From: Stenotrophomonas maltophilia
Lineage (GTDB): Bacteria > Pseudomonadota > Gammaproteobacteria > Xanthomonadales > Xanthomonadaceae
DNA: 64,000 nucleotides
Assembly: GCA_002435595.1 (NCBI GenBank)
Contig: DJBL01000147.1
Span: 934-64,933, forward strand
Direction of reading: 5' to 3'
A program made the position numbers and the translations under genes. Positions 8,536 through 18,150 of the stretch are shown one piece after another (the stretch's first letter is position 1; every line of letters starts with the position of its first letter). Below the pieces are notes generated by a model. That model did no database searches, had not been told where the DNA came from, and saw nothing but the letters and a program-made list of their open reading frames with translations.

Positions 8536-9705
8536 GTGCGCCTGAGGCGATGTGCGATGGTGCTGCTGGAGCCGCGGGAAACGGTGGCGTTCCAGTTCGA
8601 AGCGCTGCTGGACGGTGGCGACGGCCGCGTGCGCGCGCTGGGCTGGGTGGCCCTGGCCCCGCACCTGGAGCAGCCCGTGGCGCTGTCCGCGCAGGCCCAG
8701 GCCTGGCTCGGCACGCTCAGCCCGAGTGCCTGGACCGAGCTGGCCGCCGACGCCGCCGAGATGCCGATGGCCCAGGAGCTGCTGGCGGCCGGCCTGTTGA
8801 TCGCCGAGGACGGGCACGGCGTGGCGGCCGCGCGCGATGCGCGCCTGCGCGGGGTGCACTGGCATCCGCTGGCCGCCGTGATGCATGCGTTCTCGCGCTG
8901 GGACGGCGTGGATGCGGTGTACAACATGCAGGCCTCGGAAACCGAGACCGCCGAGCAGATGCGCCAGACCCTGGGCGAGCCACCGCGCGAAGCACCGCCG
9001 CTGGCCGGCGCCGGCCCGCGCCTGGCGCTGCCGGAAGTGGACGGCAACGCGTTCGACGAGCTGCTCGCGCGCCGCGTCACCTGCCGCAACTTCGATCCCG
9101 ACCGGCCCGTGCCGCTGACGGTGTTCGCCCAGCTGCTGCAACGCACCTTCGGCAGCCGCTGCCGTTTCCAGGTCGGGCAGGACCTGGTGTTCCTCAAGAA
9201 GAGCGTGCCCTCCGGCGGTGGCCTGCATCCAATCGAGGCCTACCTGGTGGTACAGAACGTCGCCGGGCTCGCGCCCGGGCTGTACCACTATCGCGGCGAC
9301 TCCCATGAGCTGGAGCGCGTGGCCACCGAGGTCACGGTGGATCGCGCGTTCGTCATGGAGATGGTGGGCCAGCAGCACTGGTTCGCCGACGCCCACGTCC
9401 TGGTGGTGCTGGCCCCGCGCTTCGAGCGCACGTTCTGGAAGTATCGCCAGCATGCCAAGAGCTATCGCGTGGTGGCGATGGAGGCGGGGCACCTGTCGCA
9501 GACGCTCTACCTGGCCGCCACCGATGCCGGCTTGGGGGCGTTCATCACCGGTGCCATCAATGAAAAGCACATCGAGCGCGCGTTGCAGCTCGATACCATC
9601 GCCGAGGGTGTGCTGGCGGTCTGCGGCTTTGGCTGGCGCGCTGCGCAGATGACCACGACCGAGCTGGATCCGGCCGGGGTGATCTGGCACCCGGCGGCGG
9701 AGTAA
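8536..9705 (+). CDS. Putative peptide-maturation dehydrogenase (SagB-related, nitroreductase fold)
   Basis: The 389-residue protein has a poorly conserved N-terminal part (1-160) and a C-terminal nitroreductase/SagB-type domain. In SagB-type enzymes FMN-dependent oxidation turns azolines into azoles. Visible motifs are RRVTCRNFDPDRPVP, then SGGGLHPIEAYLVV, then a C-terminal VCGFGWR. I use the GTG at 8536, preceded closely by GGAGGGG; an ATG at 8557 is possible. No YcaO or SagC cyclodehydratase lies in the window, so the azole chemistry of classical SagB clusters is not directly implied. From memory, an NCBI family 'putative peptide maturation dehydrogenase' matches this gene and context. Confidence 0.8.
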   Translation: MRLRRCAMVLLEPRETVAFQFEALLDGGDGRVRALGWVALAPHLEQPVALSAQAQAWLGTLSPSAWTELAADAAEMPMAQELLAAGLLIAEDGHGVAAARDARLRGVHWHPLAAVMHAFSRWDGVDAVYNMQASETETAEQMRQTLGEPPREAPPLAGAGPRLALPEVDGNAFDELLARRVTCRNFDPDRPVPLTVFAQLLQRTFGSRCRFQVGQDLVFLKKSVPSGGGLHPIEAYLVVQNVAGLAPGLYHYRGDSHELERVATEVTVDRAFVMEMVGQQHWFADAHVLVVLAPRFERTFWKYRQHAKSYRVVAMEAGHLSQTLYLAATDAGLGAFITGAINEKHIERALQLDTIAEGVLAVCGFGWRAAQMTTTELDPAGVIWHPAAE

Positions 9706-9727
9706 CCGGCGCTGCGACGGGAGCGGC

Positions 9728-11716
9728 TCAGGCCCCGTCCGCCTCGAAGTCCACCAGCACCGCGCCATCGCCCACCTGGTCGCCGGCCTTGACCCGGTAC
9801 CCCTGCACCACGCCATCGGCCGGGGCCTGCAGGGTGTGCTCCATCTTCATCGCCTCCAGCACCAACAGCGGTGCGCCGCGCTTGACCGCGGTGCCCGGGG
9901 CCACCGAGGTGGCGACGATGCGACCGGGCATTGGCGCGAGCAGGCTGCCGGCGTCGGCCACGCCCTGGTCCGCTTCGCTGACCGGATCGTGCAGCGTGAA
10001 ACGCTGCGCGCCTTCGCTGCCGAACAGATACAGCGCATCGCCATCACGCACCACGCGGGCGCGGTGCAGCGCCTCGCCGCTCTGCACGCGCAGGGCGGCG
10101 CCGTCCAGGCCGCCGTGGGCGACCACGTGGATATCGCCGACGCTGACCGACCATGCCCCGTCCTGCTGCTGCACCGTCACCGGCTGCTGGGTGCCACGAT
10201 GCTCCAGGGTCAGCGTGCGCGGTGCGCGCGCGCCGAGCCGCCAGCCGTCCTGCTGCTGCCATGGCGAGTGCGGGTCGCGCGCGTCGATGCGGGCCGCACC
10301 CTGGCTGCCGATGGCGGCAATGGCGGCCATCGCCCACAGGGCAGGAGCGCTGTCGTCTGCGTTCGGCGCGAGCGCGGCCTGCTCGCGCTCGATCAGCGCG
10401 GTATCCAGGTTGGCAGTGGCGAACGAATCGGTCATCACCAGCCGGCGCAGGAACGCGGCATTGGTGGTCACCCCCACCACTTCGCACTCGGCCAGTGCCT
10501 GCTGCATGCGGCGCAGCGCGGCATCGCGGTCCACGTCCCAGACGATCAGCTTGGCGATCATCGGGTCGTAGAACGGGGTGATCGCATCGCCTTGCTCGAC
10601 GCCGGCGTCCACGCGGACATGCTCGCTGCCCGACGGCAGGCGCAGGTGATGCAGGGTGCCGGTGGACGGCAGGAAGCCACGGTCGGCGTCTTCGGCATAC
10701 AGGCGCGCTTCCAGCGCATGGCCGCGGATCTGCAACTGGTCCTGCTGCAGGGGCAGCGGTTGCCCGCTGGCCACGCGCAGCTGCCATTCCACCAGGTCGG
10801 TGCCGGTGATGCACTCGGTGACCGGGTGTTCAACCTGCAGGCGGGTGTTCATTTCCATGAAGAAGAAATCGCCGTTCGGCGCGGCGATGAACTCCACCGT
10901 GCCGGCGCCGACGTAGTTGACCGCGCGCGCGGCATCCACCGCGGCCTTGCCCATCGCCGCGCGCCGCTCGGCGGTCATGCCGGGGGCGGGGGCTTCTTCC
11001 AGCACCTTCTGGTGACGGCGCTGCACCGAGCAGTCGCGCTCGAACAGGTAGACCACGTTGCCGTGACTGTCGCCGAACACCTGGATCTCGATATGGCGCG
11101 GGCGCTCGACATACTTCTCCACCAGCACATGCGCAGTGCCGAACGCCGACTGCGCCTCGCGCTGGCAGCTGGCCAGTGCGTCGATGAAGTCCGCGCTGGC
11201 ATCCACCCGGCGCATGCCCTTGCCACCGCCACCGGCGCTGGCCTTGATCAGGACCGGGTAGCCGATCGCATCGGCCTGGGCACGCAGGAACTGCGGCGCC
11301 TGGTCCTGGCCGTGGTAGCCCGGCGTGAGGGGCACGCCGGCCTGCTGCATCAGCGCCTTGGCCGCGCTCTTGTCGCCCATCGCGCGGATCGCATCGGCCG
11401 AGGGGCCGATGAAGACGATGCCGGCCTCGGCACAGGCCTGGGCGAAGCCGGCGTTCTCGGACAGGAAGCCGTAGCCGGGGTGGATCGCCTGCGCGCCGGT
11501 GCGGCGTGCGGCCTCCAGGATGGCATCCCCGCGCAGGTAGCTCTCGCGTGCCGGCGCCGGGCCGATCGCGATGGCCTCATCGGCCAGGCGCACGTGGCGC
11601 GCGTTGCGGTCGGCATCGGAGTACACCGCCACGGTGGCGATGCCCAGGCGCTGGCAGGTAGCGATGACACGGCAGGCAATTTCGCCGCGGTTGGCGATCA
11701 GGATCTTGGTGAACAT
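9728..11716 (-). CDS. mccA: Methylcrotonyl-CoA carboxylase biotin-carboxylase/biotin-carrier subunit (alpha)
   Basis: The 662-residue protein carries the biotin carboxylase domain (FTKILIANRGEIACRV at the start, ATP-grasp glycine loop KASAGGGGKGMR), a middle linker and a C-terminal biotinyl domain with the lysine in EAMKMEH. It carboxylates biotin for the beta subunit, converting 3-methylcrotonyl-CoA to 3-methylglutaconyl-CoA in leucine breakdown. The start is the ATG at 11716; 27 further in-frame codons upstream look like non-coding sequence. It is third in an ivd-mccB-mccA run. Substrate choice over propionyl- or geranyl-CoA is inferred from the ivd neighbour. Confidence 0.9.
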   Translation of the reverse strand: MFTKILIANRGEIACRVIATCQRLGIATVAVYSDADRNARHVRLADEAIAIGPAPARESYLRGDAILEAARRTGAQAIHPGYGFLSENAGFAQACAEAGIVFIGPSADAIRAMGDKSAAKALMQQAGVPLTPGYHGQDQAPQFLRAQADAIGYPVLIKASAGGGGKGMRRVDASADFIDALASCQREAQSAFGTAHVLVEKYVERPRHIEIQVFGDSHGNVVYLFERDCSVQRRHQKVLEEAPAPGMTAERRAAMGKAAVDAARAVNYVGAGTVEFIAAPNGDFFFMEMNTRLQVEHPVTECITGTDLVEWQLRVASGQPLPLQQDQLQIRGHALEARLYAEDADRGFLPSTGTLHHLRLPSGSEHVRVDAGVEQGDAITPFYDPMIAKLIVWDVDRDAALRRMQQALAECEVVGVTTNAAFLRRLVMTDSFATANLDTALIEREQAALAPNADDSAPALWAMAAIAAIGSQGAARIDARDPHSPWQQQDGWRLGARAPRTLTLEHRGTQQPVTVQQQDGAWSVSVGDIHVVAHGGLDGAALRVQSGEALHRARVVRDGDALYLFGSEGAQRFTLHDPVSEADQGVADAGSLLAPMPGRIVATSVAPGTAVKRGAPLLVLEAMKMEHTLQAPADGVVQGYRVKAGDQVGDGAVLVDFEADGA

Positions 11717-11780
11717 GGAGGTCTCGTTGCGCGGGCCAATGGCGGAGCAGGGGGCGGCACCTGGCGGTGCCGCGCGTGCC

Positions 11781-13391
11781 TTACATGCGGAACACACCGA
11801 ACTCGGTCTTCCTGGCCGGCGCGTTGAGGCTGGCCGACAAGGCCAGGCCCAGCACGCGGCGCGTATCGGCCGGATCGATCACGCCGTCGTCCCACAACCG
11901 CGCGCTGGCGTAATAAGGATGGCCCTGCTGCTCGAACTGGTCGCGGATCGGTGTTTTGAAGCCGTCTTGTTCCTCGGCCGACCACTGCCCCCCCTTGGCC
12001 TCGATGCCATCGCGCTTGACCGTGGCCAGCACGCTGGCGGCCTGTTCGCCGCCCATCACCCCGATCCGCGCGTTCGGCCACATCCACAGGAAGTTGGGCG
12101 AATAGGCGCGGCCGCACATGCCGTAATTGCCGGCGCCGAAGGAGCCACCGATCACCACGGTGAACTTGGGCACCTTGGCGCAGGCCACGGCCATCACCAG
12201 CTTGGCCCCGTCCTTGGCGATGCCGCCGTGCTCGTATTTGCGCCCGACCATGAAGCCGGTGATGTTCTGCAGGAACACCAGCGGGATGCCGCGCTGGGTG
12301 CACAGTTCGATGAAGTGCGCGCCCTTCAGCGCGGACTCGGAGAACAGGATGCCGTTGTTGGCGATGATGCCCACCGGGTAACCGTGCAGGTGGGCGAAAC
12401 CGGTGACCAGGGTGGCGCCGTAGCGCGGCTTGAATTCGTCCAAGCGCGAGTCGTCGACGATGCGCATGATCACTTCGCGCACGTCGTATGGCTTGCGGGT
12501 GTCGGCGGGGATCACCCCATACAGCTCATCGGCCGGATAGCGCGGTTCGACCGGCGCCTGTACGGCCAGGGCCGGCTCGGGCTTGCGCCAGTTGAGCTGG
12601 GCGATGATCGCGCGGACCCGCGCCAGCGCCTGCAGGTCGTTGTCGGCCATATGGTCGGCCACGCCGGAGATGCGCGTGTGCACATCGGCACCGCCCAGTT
12701 CCTCGGCCGTGACCACTTCGCCGGTGGCCGCCTTCACCAGCGGCGGACCGCCGAGGAAGATGGTGCCCTGTTCGCGCACGATGACCGTTTCATCGCTCAT
12801 CGCCGGCACGTAGGCGCCCCCGGCGGTGCAGCTGCCCATCACGCAGGCGATCTGCGGAATGCCCTGCGCCGACAGGTTGGCCTGGTTGTAGAAGATCCGA
12901 CCGAAATGATCGCGGTCCGGGAACACCTCGTCCTGCAGCGGCAGGAACGCACCGCCCGAATCGACCAGGTAGATGCACGGCAGCCGGTTCTGCTCGGCCA
13001 CTTCCTGCGCGCGCAGGTGCTTCTTGACCGTCATCGGGTAGTAGGTGCCGCCCTTGACCGTGGCGTCGTTGGCCACGATCACGCATTCCACGCCCGACAC
13101 CCGGCCGATGCCGGCCACCACGCCGGCGCTGGGGATCGGATCGCCGTACATGCCGTGCGCGGCCAGCGGGGCGATTTCCAGGAAGGCACTGCCCGGATCG
13201 AGCAGGGCATCGATGCGGTCGCGCACCAGCAGTTTGCCGCGCGCGGTGTGCTTGGCGCGGGCGGCCTCGCTGCCGCCCAGCGCGGTCTGGGCCAAGGTGC
13301 TGCGCAGGTCATCGACCACCGCCAGCAAGGCAGCGCGGTTGGCTTGGAAAAGATCGCTGCCCGGTTGCAGCTGGGTGCTCAATACGGTCAT
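11781..13391 (-). CDS. mccB: Methylcrotonyl-CoA carboxylase carboxyltransferase subunit (beta)
   Basis: The 536-residue protein has the two crotonase-like halves of an acyl-CoA carboxyltransferase. Features include the oxyanion glycines in VMGSCTAGGAYVPAMSDE and the motif GGSFGAGNYGMCGRAYSP, typical of methylcrotonyl-CoA carboxylase beta subunits. It moves the carboxyl group from biotin on the alpha subunit to 3-methylcrotonyl-CoA. It starts 10 bp after ivd ends and is followed by mccA after a 64-bp gap. In many relatives a methylglutaconyl-CoA hydratase gene sits in or next to this spot; none is present here. Confidence 0.93.
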   Translation of the reverse strand: MTVLSTQLQPGSDLFQANRAALLAVVDDLRSTLAQTALGGSEAARAKHTARGKLLVRDRIDALLDPGSAFLEIAPLAAHGMYGDPIPSAGVVAGIGRVSGVECVIVANDATVKGGTYYPMTVKKHLRAQEVAEQNRLPCIYLVDSGGAFLPLQDEVFPDRDHFGRIFYNQANLSAQGIPQIACVMGSCTAGGAYVPAMSDETVIVREQGTIFLGGPPLVKAATGEVVTAEELGGADVHTRISGVADHMADNDLQALARVRAIIAQLNWRKPEPALAVQAPVEPRYPADELYGVIPADTRKPYDVREVIMRIVDDSRLDEFKPRYGATLVTGFAHLHGYPVGIIANNGILFSESALKGAHFIELCTQRGIPLVFLQNITGFMVGRKYEHGGIAKDGAKLVMAVACAKVPKFTVVIGGSFGAGNYGMCGRAYSPNFLWMWPNARIGVMGGEQAASVLATVKRDGIEAKGGQWSAEEQDGFKTPIRDQFEQQGHPYYASARLWDDGVIDPADTRRVLGLALSASLNAPARKTEFGVFRM

Positions 13392-13401
13392 GGCAGGGCC
13401 C

Positions 13402-14565
13402 TTACTTGGTGCGCTCGAACAATTCGCGGCCGATCAGCATGCGGCGGATCTCCGAGGTGCCCGCGCCGATTTCATACAGCTTGGCATCGCGCCACAGGCG
13501 CCCGGTCGGGTATTCGTTGATGTAGCCGTTGCCGCCCAGCACCTGGATCGCCTGGCCGGTCAGCCAGGTGGCCTTCTCGGCCGAGTACAGGATCGCACCG
13601 GCCGCGTCCTGGCGGGTGGTACGGCCGTGGTCGCAGGCGCGCGCCACCGCATACACATACGCGCGGCAGGCGTTGAGGCCCACGTACATGTCGGCCAGCT
13701 TGGCCTGCATCAGCTGGAAGGTGCCGATGGCCTGGCCGAACTGCTTGCGCTCGTGCACGTAGGGCATCACCACGTCCATGGCCGCGGCCATCAGCCCCAA
13801 CGGGCCGCCGGACAGCACCACGCGCTCGAAATCCAGCCCGGACATCAGCACGTTGACGCCGCCGCCGACCGCGCCCAGCACGTTCCCGGCCGGCACTTCG
13901 CAGTCCTCGAACACCAGCTCGCAGGTGTTGGAGCCGCGCATGCCCAGCTTGTCCAGCTTCTGCGCGGTGGAGAACCCCTTCATGCCCTTTTCCACCAGGA
14001 AGGCGGTGATGCCCTTGGCACCGGCCTCGAGGTCGGTCTTGGCGTAGACCACCAGCACGTCCGCATCCGGGCCGTTGGTGATCCACATCTTGTTGCCGTT
14101 GAGCACGTAGTGGTCGCCGCGCTTGTCCGCGCGCAGTTTCATCGAGACCACGTCCGAGCCGGCGCCGGGTTCACTCATCGCCAGCGCGCCGACCTTCTCG
14201 CCGCTGCACAGCCCGGGCAGGAAGCGCTGCTTCTGGTCTTCGGTGCCGTTCTTGCGCAGCTGGTTCACGCACAGGTTCGAGTGCGCGCCGTAGGACAGGC
14301 CGATGCCGCCGGAGGCACGCGAGATTTCTTCCATCGCCACCACGTGCGCCAGGTAGCCCATGCCGCTGCCGCCGTATTCTTCCTCCACGGTCAGGCCGAG
14401 CAGGCCCTGCTCGCCGAGCTGGCGCCACAGCGCATGCGGGAACAGGTTCTCTTCATCGGCCTGGGCGGCCAGCGGGGCGATCTGCGCGGAGGCAAAATGG
14501 GCCACGCTCTCGCGCAGCAGGTCGATCTCGTCGCCGAGATGGAAGTTCATGGTGGGCACGTGCAT
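13402..14565 (-). CDS. ivd: Isovaleryl-CoA dehydrogenase
   Basis: This FAD enzyme oxidises isovaleryl-CoA to 3-methylcrotonyl-CoA, the step before MccAB in leucine degradation. The 387-residue protein contains ALAMSEPGAGSDV (FAD and substrate contact) and SGLDFERVVLSGGPLG, whose glutamate matches the unusual position of the catalytic base in isovaleryl-CoA dehydrogenases. That supports ivd over a generic acyl-CoA dehydrogenase. The ATG at 14565 follows GCGGAG at a good distance. It is the first gene of the ivd-mccB-mccA operon, divergent from a TetR-family regulator. Confidence 0.93.
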   Translation of the reverse strand: MHVPTMNFHLGDEIDLLRESVAHFASAQIAPLAAQADEENLFPHALWRQLGEQGLLGLTVEEEYGGSGMGYLAHVVAMEEISRASGGIGLSYGAHSNLCVNQLRKNGTEDQKQRFLPGLCSGEKVGALAMSEPGAGSDVVSMKLRADKRGDHYVLNGNKMWITNGPDADVLVVYAKTDLEAGAKGITAFLVEKGMKGFSTAQKLDKLGMRGSNTCELVFEDCEVPAGNVLGAVGGGVNVLMSGLDFERVVLSGGPLGLMAAAMDVVMPYVHERKQFGQAIGTFQLMQAKLADMYVGLNACRAYVYAVARACDHGRTTRQDAAGAILYSAEKATWLTGQAIQVLGGNGYINEYPTGRLWRDAKLYEIGAGTSEIRRMLIGRELFERTK

Positions 14566-14668
14566 GGGGCGACTCCGCGGCAGCAGGATGGGACGCGCCG
14601 GTTGGGGTGGACGGACACAGCCGTCCCGCGGGCGATTTGGCCCAGCGTAGCGGGGTTGGTGTAAGAAG

Positions 14669-14693
14669 TGAACACAAATTCAAAAATTGAACA
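14669..14693. promoter_or_regulatory. Candidate TetR operator between ivd and its regulator
   Basis: A perfect inverted repeat TTCAA-AAA-TTGAA (14679-14691) is overlapped by two direct TGAACA boxes (14669-14674 and 14688-14693). The block is AT-rich and lies just 12 bp before the regulator's ATG. This fits an autorepressor site that also controls the divergent ivd operon. Confidence 0.5.
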
Positions 14694-14705
14694 TAGAATC
14701 AACAA

Positions 14706-15311
14706 ATGGCCTACAAACGCTCCGCACTGATGGAAGAACGCCTCGCCGGGGCCCGTGAACGGATCCTGCTGGCGACCCGTGCGCTGGTTGCCGCCGGCGG
14801 CTACCGCAACGCCCCGGTGACTGCCGTGGCCGCCGAGGCCGGGGTCTCCACCGGGCTGATCTACCGGCACTTCCCGTCCAAGGCCGAGCTGTTCGTGGAG
14901 GTGCTCACCGCCGCGGTCGAGCACGAGCTGCGCATCTTCGAGGCGATCGCCGCCGAGCCGCTGCCGGCGCCCGAGCGCCTGCGCCGGGCGATCACCGCCT
15001 TCGTGCGGCGCGCGCTGGCCGGTCCCGGCCTGGCCTACGCCTTCATCGCCGAACCGGTCGACCCGGAGGTGGAGGCCGAGCGCATCCGCTGCCGCCGGCT
15101 GTTCGGCGAGGTGTTCCGGCGGATCGTCGCCGACGGCGTCCAGGCCGGTACCTTCCCCCCGCAGGACACCCACGTGGCGGCGGCCTGCATCGTCGGTGCC
15201 TTCACCGAGGCCCTGGTCGGCCCCACCGCGCCCAGCCGCGATGCGCACGGGGACGAAGGCGCGCTGGTCGAGTCGATCTGTGTTTTCTGCCTGCGGGCCG
15301 CCGGCGCCTGA
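14706..15311 (+). CDS. TetR/AcrR-family transcriptional regulator
   Basis: The 201-residue protein has an N-terminal TetR helix-turn-helix (VTAVAAEAGVSTGLIYRHF, about residues 37-56) and a helical ligand-binding C-terminal domain with no obvious specificity signature. The ATG lies close behind an AT-rich palindrome. Being divergent from ivd-mccB-mccA, it is probably the repressor of leucine/isovalerate catabolism, responding to an acyl-CoA intermediate. The role is inferred from position. Confidence 0.88.
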   Translation: MAYKRSALMEERLAGARERILLATRALVAAGGYRNAPVTAVAAEAGVSTGLIYRHFPSKAELFVEVLTAAVEHELRIFEAIAAEPLPAPERLRRAITAFVRRALAGPGLAYAFIAEPVDPEVEAERIRCRRLFGEVFRRIVADGVQAGTFPPQDTHVAAACIVGAFTEALVGPTAPSRDAHGDEGALVESICVFCLRAAGA

Positions 15312-15425
15312 GTACCGCCCATGCTGCATTGCGATAGAACGTGGCGGCTTGCAGAGCGCCGCTGACGCTGGTCATACTCGGGCGACAAGCCGTGGTCCAA
15401 CGACTACCAGCCAGGGGTATAGAGA

Positions 15426-15944
15426 GTGCGGAATTACGACCTCGAGTTCCTGAAACGCTTCTCCATGGTCATCGCGCTGCTGATGGCCATCACGCTCGGC
15501 CTGATCCTGTTCGCTGCCTACCTGCACACCAGCATTCCCCCTGAAATCTCGCCCCAGGCGGCCAAGCGCACCGAACAGCGCATCGCCCCGGCCGGCGCGG
15601 TCTATGCCGGCAGCACCGGCGCCGCCGCGCAGGCGGCGGCCAAGGCCGCGGCCCTGGCCAAGGCGGCCTCCCAGGTCGCCTATGGCGGCACCACCGACGG
15701 CAAGGTGATCTTCGACAACCTGTGCACCGCCTGCCACACCAACGGGGTAGGCAATGCGCCCACCCTGGACCACGGTCATTGGGATGCGCGCATCGCCCAG
15801 GGCAAGGACACCCTCTACAAGCACGCGGTGGAGGGCTATACCGGTCCGGACGGCGGCATCATGCCGCCCAAGGGCGGCAACCCCGCCCTGACCGAAGACC
15901 AGGTCCACGCCACCGTCGACTGGATGCTCGCCAACCTCAAGTAG
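15426..15944 (+). CDS. Membrane-anchored cytochrome c5-type protein
   Basis: The 172-residue protein has one N-terminal membrane helix (FSMVIALLMAITLGLILFAA), an Ala/Lys-rich linker (about 60-85) and a C-terminal cytochrome c domain. The haem site is CTACH and the axial methionine is probably in GGIMPPKGG. It would carry electrons on the periplasmic face of the inner membrane. The start is GTG at 15426. The TAG stop is the last three bases of the GTAG head of a REP element. Confidence 0.9.
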   Translation: MRNYDLEFLKRFSMVIALLMAITLGLILFAAYLHTSIPPEISPQAAKRTEQRIAPAGAVYAGSTGAAAQAAAKAAALAKAASQVAYGGTTDGKVIFDNLCTACHTNGVGNAPTLDHGHWDARIAQGKDTLYKHAVEGYTGPDGGIMPPKGGNPALTEDQVHATVDWMLANLK

Positions 15945-16583
15945 ATCCACGCCACGCGTGGATGCTTCTCCCTCCGGCACGCACAAGGCCCCACCCAACC
16001 CGCCAGCCGGTGCCCACCCGGAATGGGACCGACCCATCAGGCGTACCGCGCGGGGCGGCATCCCCGCGCTGCGCGCGTCATCCACGCATGGCGTGGATCT
16101 ACGTGCCCGCTGACGTTCGCCGGTCATGCCATCCTCGTAGATCCACGCCATGCGTGGATGCTCTTCGCTCTGCCCGGCCCAGCCCCACCCAACCCGCCAG
16201 CCGATGCCCACCCCGGAACCGGACCGACCCGTCAGGCGTACGGCGCGGGGCGGCATCCCCGCGCTGCGCGCGGCATCCACGCATGGCGTGGATCTACGTG
16301 CTCGCTGACGTTCGCCGGTCATGCCATGTGCTCGCTGACGTTCGCCGGTCATACCATGTGCTCGCTGACGTTCGCCGGTCATGCCATGTGCCCGCTGACG
16401 TTCGCCGGTCATGCCATCCCTCGTAGATCCACGCCATGCGTGGATGCTTTTCGCTCTGCCCGGCCCAGCCCCACCCAACCCGCCAGGCGATGCCCACCCC
16501 GGAATGGGACCGACCCGTCAGGCGTACGGCGCAGGGCGGCATCCCCGCGCTGCGCGCGGCATCCACGCATGGCGTGGATCTAC
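15941..16583. repeat. Composite tandem REP array: three inverted REP pairs with interspersed 30-bp repeats
   Basis: Three modules (15941-16102, 16137-16297, 16423-16583) each consist of a GTAG-headed REP, a conserved spacer of about 115 bp, and the same REP inverted. Each REP reads GTAGATCCACGCC then, after two variable bases, GCGTGGATG. Modules 1 and 2 are followed directly by one and four copies of a 30-bp unit (16103-16132 and 16298-16417) and a short CCTC/CCCTC linker. Starts of modules 1 and 2 are 196 bp apart; those of modules 2 and 3 are 286 bp apart, which is 196 plus 90, i.e. three extra 30-mers. The stretch from the cytochrome stop to 16689 holds no convincing gene. Confidence 0.92.
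16298..16417 (+). repeat. Four tandem copies of a 30-bp unit (VNTR)
   Basis: Four head-to-tail 30-bp copies start at 16298, 16328, 16358 and 16388. They share the core GCTGACGTTCGCCGGTCAT and differ by single bases. A fifth, single copy is at 16103-16132. The copies are contiguous, with no spacers, so this is a tandem repeat and not a CRISPR array. Confidence 0.93.
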
Positions 16584-16689
16584 GTGGCGTCGCCGTTGCA
16601 TTGCTACCATCTGCGGCGGTCGCTGGCCGCGCCATCGCCGGTCATCATTTGTCTGCACGCTTGCCGCACTTTCCCGGAGTCGTTCCCTC

Positions 16690-18135
<1,446 letters not shown>

Positions 18136-18150
18136 TCGGAGCCCGCAGCG

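Noticed and set aside
16298..16417. CRISPR array
   Set aside because: The 30-bp copies are contiguous with no variable spacers, and no cas genes are present.
15372..16478. Long minus-strand frame with repeated RTSAGT-like blocks
   Set aside because: It is a translation of the 30-bp tandem repeats and REP elements.
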